A stretch of DNA of 34,983 nucleotides, from the NCBI GenBank assembly GCA_020631545.1, contig JAHDHB010000001.1:7590-42572 (forward strand). The letters are read 5' to 3'. The stretch is from Saprospiraceae bacterium. Its GTDB lineage: Bacteria > Bacteroidota > Bacteroidia > Chitinophagales > Saprospiraceae. This document shows positions 1 to 7,037 of this stretch, piece after piece; position 1 is the first letter of the stretch, and each line of letters starts with the position of its first letter. The position numbers were made by a program, and so were the translations under genes. The notes beneath the pieces are model-generated. The model worked only from the letters and a program-made list of their open reading frames with translations, made no database searches and was not told where the DNA came from.

Positions 1-419
1 AGGTATATACATTTCTTTTTCATAGCAATCAATTTTTGTTTTTTAAATATTCATAAACATCCTTCAGTAAAGTCGAATTATAAATAACGCAAGTTAAGAA
101 AGGATACTTGCTTGTTTCAAAGTTAGGAGTAAAATTCCATTTATTTAATTCTTCCTTGTTATTTTTTAAAGTACATAAAAATGAAAGATTTCAGTTCACA
201 AAAAAACTGTATCAAAAACACAAAGAATCGAACCACAATCACCAATTAATCAACAATAAAAAAATTAAAACAAGCTAAAATATATTCTTCAAAAAAAATA
301 AAAATCATTTCCGTTTCAAATTTTAAAAATTTTGTAAAGCCTAATTTCCCTTTTATCTTCGACCTAAATAAAGGACGAATAACGGTGAGATAGGGCTATT
401 TTACTTGTTATCGACTTTA

Positions 420-446
420 TAAAAAAAGATCCCTACTTAAGGATCA
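420..446 (-). terminator. Putative intrinsic terminator
   Basis: Read on the minus strand, GATCC-(8 nt)-GGATC forms a 5-bp stem followed directly by seven T residues. It lies some 300 bases downstream of the stop codon of the gene at 749-2095, which already has a closer terminator. It may be a backup site or may end an independent transcript. Confidence 0.4.
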
Positions 447-691
447 TCCCCAAAAAAACAAGTTTTATTCTGATTTACCAGAAATGTAGTAAATCAGTAA
501 AACTAAAGTAGTGGTTAGGGTAATGGCTCCCTGTTCTTTTGCGTTTAGAAATAACTGTGAAAATTCAGGGAGCAGCCTTTGATTTAAAATTGTACTCCTG
601 TTCTAAGATAGTTTGGGTTTGGGCTCTACCTCTTCTGCGGTTTTCTAGAAACTAAGGAAGAGGAGAGTCCGTTGGCTTTTGTCTTGGCTTA

Positions 692-724
692 TAAAAAAAG
701 CCCCCTATCCGAAGATAGAGAGCC
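692..724 (-). terminator. Intrinsic terminator of the 749-2095 gene
   Basis: On the minus strand an 11-bp stem (with several G-T pairs) closes a TTCG tetraloop and is followed by seven T residues. It starts 25 bases after the stop codon of the minus-strand gene, which is the expected place for its terminator. Confidence 0.8.
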
Positions 725-748
725 TTAGCTAATTATATGAAGAGTTCG

Positions 749-2095
749 TTATTTGTGCTTTTTCACAACTTTCTCAACGAACTGCTTTTTGCCATTGTTC
801 ATAATGACAAAGTAATAAGCAGCACTTAGGTTGCTAAAATCAACCGTTTTGGAGTTAACACCAGGATTAGGAATGATAACTTCTTGGAAAATAACCCGTC
901 CTAGTACATCTGTCAACCTATAAGTAATAGGGCTTCGGTCTTGTGCTTCATAAGCAATGGTGAAGATACCTTCACTAGGATTAGGAAAAATAGACGTAAT
1001 GCCAAATCCATCTTCTTGCAAACATCCTACGAATATCTTATCGGAAAGATCCGTTGTTCCATCTAAATCAACAACCACCAAACGATAATAACGGCTCAAG
1101 GAAGAACGAGTATCTGTAAAGCTATAAACGGCTCCTCCTTCGGAATTACCCCTAGGCTCAACTTCACCCAATGCTTGCCAGTTTTCGCCATCATTAGAGC
1201 TTTCTACACTAAAATGACTAACATCTGTTTCAGAAGAAGTTGCCCATTCCAAGCGATTTTGCTTGTTCTCATCACAGTCTCCCTTGAAATACGTCATTTC
1301 GACAGGAAGTGGCGTAGGACAAGTAGGATCGGTGGAAGCTAACACGGTTATCGGTGTGCTTGTTAGCTCTAGGCATTCTGTACCGAAAGGATTAACCGTA
1401 GCCCAGTTTGAACCTACCGTAATAGCGTCTATAGCTGCCGAAGCCGTAGCATCTGCCGTCAAGTAATTAATGGCATAAACAGAACAATTGGATTCCGATG
1501 TCGTCGAGTTATTCTTAGGTATGGTAAAGGCGGCTGAGACACCACCGATAGAAATTTCCTGCACCAACTCTGTTGCATTTCCTTCTGGTACATTACTACA
1601 TACCAACGCATAAAACATGGTATAATCAGGGTCTACATTTAGATCCGGTTGCATGTTTACGCTTATTATTCCATCTTCACAAGCCGTAAGCAAGGAGGGA
1701 GAACAGACGGTAAAATCATGCGGGCCAGCCATCCCGATTAAAGGATCGGCAGCAGCAGCATTTAGGTGAGTTAAGGTTGTTGGAGGTGAAGCAACGATGT
1801 CTATAGCGCTATTAGGACAAGCATTTAAGACATAAACGGAATAGTTTCCAAAAGCAACTCCAGAGAAATCACAATCTCCAGAATCATCCGATTGGATAAT
1901 ATTTCCTGCTCCATCAACTAAGTAACAAATGTTGGTATTGGCGGCATCGAATCCTGCATTAAGAAATGGCAGTGATTGGCCGGGTATATAGTCGCACTGT
2001 GCAAATGATTGTTGGATGCTAAAACAACAAAATAGAAACATCCAGCTTATCTCCTTGCAACAGAGTCGACTCAAAGCGTATATATTAAATTTCAT
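749..2095 (-). CDS. T9SS-sorted secreted protein
   Basis: This 448-residue protein has an N-terminal hydrophobic signal segment ending near SFAQ (residue 33). Residues about 35-250 form a Cys-rich beta-type region that I do not recognise. Residues 263-358 are the Fn3-like cassette found in many Bacteroidota surface proteins (LPVEMTYF, then LEWATSSE). Residues 369-448 are a type A T9SS sorting domain, with FPNPSEG, a central DVLGR and a basic KKHK end. Known T9SS biology predicts export across the outer membrane, loss of the C-terminal domain and attachment to the surface or release. It lies 73 bp downstream of another secreted-protein gene on the same strand and has its own terminator. The signal peptide is unusually long; Met19 is an alternative start but would leave no positive charge. 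Its binding or enzymatic role is unknown. Confidence 0.9.
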   Translation of the reverse strand: MKFNIYALSRLCCKEISWMFLFCCFSIQQSFAQCDYIPGQSLPFLNAGFDAANTNICYLVDGAGNIIQSDDSGDCDFSGVAFGNYSVYVLNACPNSAIDIVASPPTTLTHLNAAAADPLIGMAGPHDFTVCSPSLLTACEDGIISVNMQPDLNVDPDYTMFYALVCSNVPEGNATELVQEISIGGVSAAFTIPKNNSTTSESNCSVYAINYLTADATASAAIDAITVGSNWATVNPFGTECLELTSTPITVLASTDPTCPTPLPVEMTYFKGDCDENKQNRLEWATSSETDVSHFSVESSNDGENWQALGEVEPRGNSEGGAVYSFTDTRSSLSRYYRLVVVDLDGTTDLSDKIFVGCLQEDGFGITSIFPNPSEGIFTIAYEAQDRSPITYRLTDVLGRVIFQEVIIPNPGVNSKTVDFSNLSAAYYFVIMNNGKKQFVEKVVKKHK

Positions 2096-2130
2096 GTCGT
2101 CTCTTAAAATTTAAAAATGAATTAATGCAC

Positions 2131-2150
2131 GGCAAAGGGATATCTTTGCC
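2131..2150. other. Hairpin between two secreted-protein genes
   Basis: GGCAAAG-(6 nt)-CTTTGCC is a perfect 7-bp inverted repeat without a following T tract. It sits in the 73-bp gap between two co-directional minus-strand genes. It could be an RNA processing or stability element that gives the two genes different expression; this is inference. Confidence 0.4.
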
Positions 2151-2168
2151 CATGAGATAGCTGTAATG

Positions 2169-3260
2169 TTATTCTGGTGCTATAGTTCCAGGGTTTGGCA
2201 TACAAGCAGTAGGCACCATTACATTAAAGTAAGTACAAAAATCACAAGAAGCTCCTGCCGTACCGTCTGTCAATACGATATAACAAGTATTGGCTGGTAA
2301 AACATCATTCACACTTAGATCGGTACCCAAAATAATACGGGTAAGGGATTGAGAATTATAACAGGCATCGCCAGGATTTCCAGCTCCATCAGCCGTTTTG
2401 AAGTAAGAAAAATCAACACAAGCTGAGCCTCCTGCACAATCGTTCAAACCCGCTCCTAAGAAAATTTCTCCAGGCTCCGTTCCAGTACAATATTGAAAGT
2501 AAACGGAAGCTTCAAAGGTACTTTGACCAGGAATAAGGGTAGGATCAGGATCACAACCGTTTGTTCCCATTCCTGAGCCTGCTGTTGAATTGATATTCGT
2601 ATAAACATTACCTGGGCTACCGATACTTCCATCATACATTAAAGGCTGTCCACAATGGTCATTGCTTGGACTACCACCATTGCCTAAATCTGGGCCAGGA
2701 ACGTTGGCAGCATCTCCCGTATTCGGATTCGCCATATTCGAAGCACAAGCAGCGCCGGTACTTGTATAAGTAAGGTCAAAACCTGCTTGCCCCGTTACTG
2801 CATTTGATTTAAAAACTAAAGTAAAACAATCTGAGGTAGAGGTATAAGTAACATCACTACCAGTTCCTGTATAAACTCTTGCAGCATACTGCCCAGGATA
2901 GATAGAGGATAAGGTCGTGTTTTGAGGTACATTCCCTTGGTTTCTATAAAGATTTTGGCCGTCATAAAACTCCAAGTAATCTCTATTGGCTTCAAGGTCA
3001 AAATTTACAGCAGTTGAAATAGGCATTCCATCTTCGGAACAAATGGTATACCTCCAAAGTTCGTTGTTGGTATAGTCACCACTAGCTCCGCCTGAATCAT
3101 AAATCGTTCCCGCACAGCCAAAGAAAGAAGCATCTGTACCAGCACAGTTCGCTCCAAGGTTAAGATCTTGGCTTGTAGCCAAATTCGTCATACCCAAACA
3201 TAGTAATAGGGTAAGTAAACATTCAATCATTTTCATAGTAAATTTCATTTGTTCGACCAC
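2169..3260 (-). CDS. Secreted CUB-like domain protein without sorting domain
   Basis: This 363-residue protein starts with a signal peptide (hydrophobic LLTLLLCLGM, likely cleavage near ATSQ). Residues about 45-175 look like a CUB-type beta-sandwich: GTIYDSGG and Tyr/Asn at the front, an ICSEDG turn, DYLEFYDG in the middle and a GFDLTY end. Residues 198-355 form a second Cys-rich beta region opened by SNDHCG. The protein stops soon after PNPGTIAPE without any T9SS C-terminal domain, unlike the neighbouring cargo proteins. It may be periplasmic, released, or a shortened relative of a larger surface protein. Starts at 3260, 3248 and 3236 are all possible; 3248 (MKFTMK) gives a better signal peptide. 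It is probably transcribed with the gene at 749-2095. Confidence 0.8.
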   Translation of the reverse strand: MVEQMKFTMKMIECLLTLLLCLGMTNLATSQDLNLGANCAGTDASFFGCAGTIYDSGGASGDYTNNELWRYTICSEDGMPISTAVNFDLEANRDYLEFYDGQNLYRNQGNVPQNTTLSSIYPGQYAARVYTGTGSDVTYTSTSDCFTLVFKSNAVTGQAGFDLTYTSTGAACASNMANPNTGDAANVPGPDLGNGGSPSNDHCGQPLMYDGSIGSPGNVYTNINSTAGSGMGTNGCDPDPTLIPGQSTFEASVYFQYCTGTEPGEIFLGAGLNDCAGGSACVDFSYFKTADGAGNPGDACYNSQSLTRIILGTDLSVNDVLPANTCYIVLTDGTAGASCDFCTYFNVMVPTACMPNPGTIAPE

Positions 3261-3273
3261 AAAGATTTATTAG

Positions 3274-3300
3274 TTAAGAGTTTATAGTTAAGAGTTAGTA
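3274..3300. repeat. GTTAAGAGTT-type intergenic repeat
   Basis: Two copies of the word GTTAAGAGTT separated by a few bases. An 18-base stretch here (ATAGTTAAGAGTTAGTAG) recurs exactly near 33335-33352, and a relative occurs near 34085. All three lie between genes, close to a coding end. Confidence 0.6.
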
Positions 3301-4043
3301 GTGTGCCTCTTTGCGAAGTATGGCTTTTCTTCTCTTAAATTGGGTCTGCGCTATTTGAGCAGCGTTAAACTTTTAACCACCAAGGTTTTGTTGGTCGTTA
3401 CTTGATTGAGCTTGATTCGAAAGATGGAGTATAAAGACTAGTTGTTCTACAACTAGTTTTATAGCGGTGTTCGGTCTCTTTCTTAATCATTTCAACCCGT
3501 TAGTGAAAAATGGGAATTAATAAAGTTTTAAGTTTTGTGTTTAAAAAGTTACGCCTAAAAAGACTTAGCAGCATTTTCCAAATACATAGCTTTAGCCCTT
3601 TCTAGCGTCGCCAAAAATTAGACGAAGAAATGAACTAAAGTCTCACTTTTCAATTTTGTAAAAAGTATGATTTTCAAGGAAAACACTAAGGTAAGGACAT
3701 AGGAATTGCCTGTGAATCAGGCCCCTTTCTATAGCTAAAGCATTTAAAAAAGAGACTCATTTCACTTATTTACAAAGCTCTAACCCCGTATGGGGTTACC
3801 TTTGCAAAAGAAAATTATAACAATAAATATGTCGAATAATTGGCTCTGATTAGAACGAAAATAAATCATTTTTTTTATCTCAACGGACATAAAAAATGTC
3901 AAAACACTTTCTTCTAATCGATATTTTACACAGCTAGTTGTTTAAGCCAATGGCGCTCTGGCAAAGAGCGAAGATACTATTACGGTTATGGGGGGCAAAG
4001 ATAGAAAACTTTCCTTCTTTTTCCAACCATGTCACTTATCTAG

Positions 4044-4057
4044 ACGAACATGTTCGT
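4044..4057. promoter_or_regulatory. Perfect 14-bp palindrome, possible operator
   Basis: ACGAACATGTTCGT is perfectly palindromic. It is far from any start codon (about 1 kb from 5069 and on the downstream side of 3260), so a regulatory role is not supported by position. It is recorded as a sequence oddity. Confidence 0.25.
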
Positions 4058-4262
4058 AAAGACGTTGCATATTGCTTGAAAAAAAATAACGATTAATGTA
4101 ACTTTTAATGCGTTTATTTATCGAATGAGATAAAAGGATAAGATGTCTTCGAAGTTAGAATGCTATCGCTACAACATGGAGGCGAAAAAATAGGCGCAAA
4201 ACATTCTAGGCTCCTAAAGATTCTAGAATCCCCTAGTTTTTGAATAGGAGACAGAGAAAAGA

Positions 4263-4299
4263 TAAAGAGCTGGTAAACCTATAATTTACCAGCTCTTTA
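4263..4299 (-). terminator. Terminator hairpin of the 4368-5069 gene
   Basis: A perfect 15-bp stem with a 7-nt loop lies about 70 bases downstream of the minus-strand stop codon. The minus-strand tail (ATCTTTTC) is T-rich but not a pure T run. The symmetry would also let it work on the plus strand. Confidence 0.7.
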
Positions 4300-4367
4300 C
4301 TAGGATATGCTTACTGAGCTTTTTGAAAGACTTCATCGTCCTTCAAAACTCAAACGTTAATTTCATT

Positions 4368-5069
4368 TTACCATGTACTGATACTATAAGCTCCTCTACA
4401 TGGAAAAGTAATTACTGCGCCCAATTGATTACCACCACCAAATATACTAACCGAATTAGGAACACCAGCGCCACAGTTGCCTACAGTAGTACCGACCGTT
4501 TCTGAGATTCTATGCCTCCAAGGGTAAAACCAGAATGGTCTTATAGAAAGATCGACCTCTATCCCACAGCCGAAAGCTGCAAAAATTGTCAAATTATGAT
4601 CATAAGTGTTATAACTATGCGTAATCGTGCCGCCTCTATTAAGGTTCAGAGTGTTTACATCTAATTGAAGACTTACGGCATCTTCCTCTTGCGCTATAAC
4701 CTTAATTTCATAATGAAGATTTGGTTGTTTAATACGCCCCTCCTCTAAATTAGTCTCGCTATTTTCAAAATCCATATTGTCGTGCGCATCTGTAATTTGC
4801 TCCGATACACTATAAAGAGGAATCAAGCTGTAATTAGCGGCACTAAATTCAGTTAAAAGCGCCTCATCATCTGAAGAAACGGATAGGATGACTTTATTTT
4901 TACGGTTTACGCTTTGAAGTTCAATATCTTTTTGGAATTTCATTGGAGAAAGCGTAATCGTTTCTGGCAATTCATCTCCATTAGGTGCATTCATGCTTTC
5001 CTTTGCGCAAGAAGAGCAAATCAGTACTAGGATGGATAATCCTAGCAGCAAGTTTCTTGAGTTCATCAT
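4368..5069 (-). CDS. Putative lipoprotein of unknown function
   Basis: This 233-residue product has a lipoprotein signal peptide: a short basic start, hydrophobic LLLGLSILVLI, then SSC with the acylated Cys at residue 21. The following AKES loosely resembles the charged surface-export signal described for Bacteroidota lipoproteins, so surface exposure is possible. Residues 30-130 are mixed and charged; residues 150-233 are aromatic and Gly-rich with Cys168, Cys198 and Cys224 in the beta-prone C-terminal half. I recognise no known domain. It is a single gene with its own terminator and gene-free DNA on both sides. Confidence 0.75.
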   Translation of the reverse strand: MMNSRNLLLGLSILVLICSSCAKESMNAPNGDELPETITLSPMKFQKDIELQSVNRKNKVILSVSSDDEALLTEFSAANYSLIPLYSVSEQITDAHDNMDFENSETNLEEGRIKQPNLHYEIKVIAQEEDAVSLQLDVNTLNLNRGGTITHSYNTYDHNLTIFAAFGCGIEVDLSIRPFWFYPWRHRISETVGTTVGNCGAGVPNSVSIFGGGNQLGAVITFPCRGAYSISTW

Positions 5070-5691
5070 AATGAATTAATTTAAATGTTGGGTGCTTACT
5101 CTATTCTGGCTTTTCAGCTTCCACCGTTTATAGTATCTTGGTTTTTAGGAATCGAGATAGTTCACGATAATACCCCTAAAACTTTAAGGGTAAGAGTTCT
5201 AGGTATTCAGACGATCTCGCCCCTATTTTTATTGTCGCTTTTCCAATTCTTGCCACATAGCAAAATTAAGTGGTCAGTTCTTATACTTCTACACCAAGTT
5301 ACAATACAGAATGAGTAAACAAGTCAATATTCCGTCATTTACAACACATTAACAAAAAAACCATTACAAAACATAAACACCTTCCATGAAATTAACTTAT
5401 AGTAAATTTAACATTTACACAACACACAAAAAGCTAGACATTAATCTTTTAAAGAAAGGCAAAAAGGACCTATCAAGCAGCAGAATTAATTCCTTCAATC
5501 CATATGATAGCCATGAATAACACCAAGTATGCAGACGGATTTTTCCAAAAATCGTTAGGAGACAGCCGCTTAAGTTTCCGTTTAGCCCTTACTACCGCTC
5601 TATAAGAACAAAAAAAACCGTCTGCCCAACAAGTTGGTAGACGGTTTTTCGAATTTCGATATACTTTAACAACTCCAAGTGGAGCAACTTG
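5070..5691. other. Gene-free interval
   Basis: No credible gene is seen. A 77-codon open frame at 5085-5318 has neither a signal nor protein-like composition. The stretch 5320-5460 is very A-rich. The right end holds the bidirectional terminator at 5612-5649. Confidence 0.5.
5612..5649 (-). terminator. Strong terminator of the 5692-6123 gene
   Basis: An 11-bp outer stem (AAAAACCGTCT with AGACGGTTTTT) continues into an inner CCAAC/GTTGG stem with one bulge and an AA loop. A/T runs on both flanks make it a good intrinsic terminator in both directions. The minus-strand stop codon at 5692 lies 43 bases upstream in transcription order. Confidence 0.8.
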
Positions 5692-6123
5692 TTACGTAGA
5701 TTTAGGTTTCAATAAAAGTCCGTTTCCTAAGTCTTTCTTTATCGTATAAACAGTATTCCCTTCATCATTGAGCGTAACGGTTACTTCCGTTTCGGTTTCT
5801 TTCCAATGCCCTTCAGTAGTTCCCAAAGTATCATCAGGATTGATGGTCGTTCTAGTAAGTGTACCGTCTTTTTTAAAGGTAAAACCAGCACGGGCACGTG
5901 CAGGAGGGAAATTGTAGGTAGAAGGCCGGTAAATTTCTAAAGCGTCTGTATCATTTTCAGCGGAATGCAACCAGCTTCCAATGATGGTTTCAACACCTAC
6001 TTGAGTTGTTGTTCCATTAGGTTGAGAAGTGGTTGTGGTGTCCGTAGGCGTATCCGTAGTTGTTCCAGTTTCAAAACATGCTGTAAGCGAGAAACTGATT
6101 AACAAGGCTAAAATAATTCTCAT
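5692..6123 (-). CDS. Small lipocalin-like lipoprotein
   Basis: This 143-residue lipoprotein has a clear signal (MRIILALLISFSLTAC, acylated Cys16). A Thr-rich linker (residues 20-43) acts as a tether. Residues 45-143 resemble small lipocalin-like domains of Bacteroidota: IIGSW at the start, FTFKKDGTLTRT in the middle, GHWKETE and a closing LLLKP strand. The length suits a single small beta-barrel domain. The ligand is unknown. It stands alone, with a strong terminator behind it and a 7-bp hairpin in its 5' leader. Confidence 0.8.
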   Translation of the reverse strand: MRIILALLISFSLTACFETGTTTDTPTDTTTTSQPNGTTTQVGVETIIGSWLHSAENDTDALEIYRPSTYNFPPARARAGFTFKKDGTLTRTTINPDDTLGTTEGHWKETETEVTVTLNDEGNTVYTIKKDLGNGLLLKPKST

Positions 6124-6144
6124 GATGAAGTTATGTTAATAAGG

Positions 6145-6163
6145 TAAGCAAAAAAATTGCTTA
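6145..6163. promoter_or_regulatory. Leader hairpin upstream of the lipocalin-like gene
   Basis: TAAGCAA-(5 A)-TTGCTTA is a perfect 7-bp inverted repeat 22 bases upstream of the ATG at 6123 on the minus strand. It could be an operator or a leader RNA hairpin. Confidence 0.35.
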
Positions 6164-6389
6164 GGGTAAAAGATGGTTTTAGATTATGTCAACTGCAATT
6201 ACGAAAAATTAATTGATGTTTCAAAGTAATGGAGCACGAGTTTATGAAAATACATATGTTCCGAATACTTCATTTTGTTATAACTTTAGTAAAAAAAATA
6301 CTTTTGGGTGGAAACTGGACTTCGAGAAAGGAGGGATAATAAAAGCCTAAGAAATGAAAAAAATCAGGTAAAGCATGGTTATCAGGAAT

Positions 6390-6432
6390 AAAAAAAGCCC
6401 GGTCCCCTAACGTTTTAGGGGGAATCGGGCCT
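6390..6432 (-). terminator. Strong intrinsic terminator, no adjacent gene
   Basis: On the minus strand a GC-rich stem of about 14 bp (GCCCGATTCCCCCTAA with its partner) and a short loop are followed by seven T residues. No protein gene ends nearby: the closest upstream minus-strand gene stops at 7038, over 600 bases away, with its own weak hairpin. The terminator therefore suggests a non-coding transcript. Confidence 0.8.
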
Positions 6433-6778
6433 TCTAATGACTAACTAACTACATTTTTAAGCCGTAGCGGCTATATCTTTGACGTCAACCTTTAAAAAAG
6501 GTCAACTATGTGCATCACACTAGTACAAATCAATTTTTCAATTAATTTGGATGCGGCCTAGGGCAATACATGCCCATAAAGCACACTCGTTATGGAGGAT
6601 AACTAATCGTACAGGAGGTAACACCAAAAAAATTAGGTGCAAACTAGGGTTTTTCTGGAGGAATTGAAAACCCATGGTAGCAGTCGAAACCTAGTGTTTA
6701 CGGAGCTTTGAGCTTTTTTTAGAAGCCCACAATAATCTGTCAGGAACGAAGAACAGCACAACTCTTTGTCTCGGCTAC
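6391..6778 (-). ncRNA. Candidate structured small RNA with three CCUCC loops
   Basis: No protein gene fits this interval. On the minus strand there is a promoter-like sequence, then about 385 nt ending in a strong terminator. Within it are three CCTCC motifs (plus-strand GGAGG at 6657-6661, 6614-6618 and 6594-6598). The first lies in the loop of a 7-bp stem (6647-6653 with 6667-6673). The second lies over a short GTAC stem with a bulge. The third forms the whole 5-nt loop of a perfect 5-bp stem (6589-6603). Further perfect hairpins occur at 6561-6575 (GGGCA/TGCCC) and 6460-6472 (AGCCG/CGGCT). Exposed CCUCC matches the anti-Shine-Dalgarno sequence and is used by known regulatory RNAs in other phyla to bind mRNAs. 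I do not recognise it as tmRNA, RNase P RNA, SRP RNA or 6S RNA. Confidence 0.4.
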
Positions 6779-6782
6779 ACCT

Positions 6783-6814
6783 CAAAGTTCGGAATATAAT
6801 ATTGAAAAATCAAA
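6783..6814 (-). promoter_or_regulatory. Putative promoter of the candidate RNA
   Basis: On the minus strand TTTG (6811-6814) is followed after 20 bases by GAACTTTG (6783-6790). The Bacteroidota consensus is TTTG, 19-21 bases, TAnnTTTG, so only one consensus base differs. It would start an RNA near 6777. Confidence 0.4.
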
Positions 6815-6993
6815 CCGATTTTTTATTTCTTTATGATTTTTCATCAAATATCCTAGGTTATGTTATGTATTTTACTGCTTTTTCCCCTACGAATAAAGGG
6901 ATAGAGGACTAGATTAAGCACTTGAAGCGTTGAAAAATAAAAAATAGAAAAACTAAAAACTAGTGCCGTTTTTTTATGGCAGCTATATTTGAT

Positions 6994-7011
6994 AAAAACG
7001 ACACTTAGTCG
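6994..7011 (-). terminator. Weak terminator of the patatin-like gene
   Basis: CGAC-(5 nt)-GTCG followed by TTTTT on the minus strand, 27 bases after the stop codon at 7038. The stem is only 4 bp, so leakage is likely. Confidence 0.4.
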
Positions 7012-7037
7012 AAAAAAAACATCAAATTTTTTTATTA

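Larger units (their letters stand above)
1..748. other. Gene-free, AT-rich left end
   Basis: I see no credible coding region here. The first 350 bases are very AT-rich with no clear structure. From about 420 to 725 the minus strand carries two terminator-like hairpins, annotated separately. Between them lie a perfect 9-bp inverted repeat (470-478 with 489-497, loop of 10) and a longer-range pairing of GCTCCCTG near 526 with CAGGGAGC near 567. The segment may be a long 3' untranslated region of the T9SS gene at 749-2095 or a separate small RNA. Confidence 0.5.
3261..4367. other. 1.1-kb gene-free interval with several hairpins
   Basis: I found no coding region here. The left end has tandem GTTAAGAGTT words (3274-3300). 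Perfect small inverted repeats follow: TAACCCC-GTAT-GGGGTTA at 3781-3798, CGCTCT-(5 nt)-AGAGCG at 3954-3970, a 14-bp palindrome at 4044-4057, and a 15-bp stem at 4263-4299. Except for the last, which suits a terminator, their roles are unknown. Confidence 0.5.

Noticed and set aside
1263-1466. Opposite-strand open frames inside the large genes, such as this one
   Set aside because: They are shadow frames of well-supported genes with clear domains on the other strand.
4044-4057. Palindrome as a LexA/SOS box
   Set aside because: The Gram-positive type box is GAAC-N4-GTTC; here only two bases separate the halves, and the site is not near a start codon.
5085-5318. Plus-strand open frame of 77 codons
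   Set aside because: It has no domain or protein-like pattern and lies in the leader region of a divergent lipoprotein gene.
6391-6778. Candidate RNA as tmRNA, RNase P RNA, SRP RNA or 6S RNA
   Set aside because: I found no tRNA-like CCA end, no RNase P core motifs, no GGAAGGAAGCAG-like SRP loop and no long single hairpin with a central bubble.
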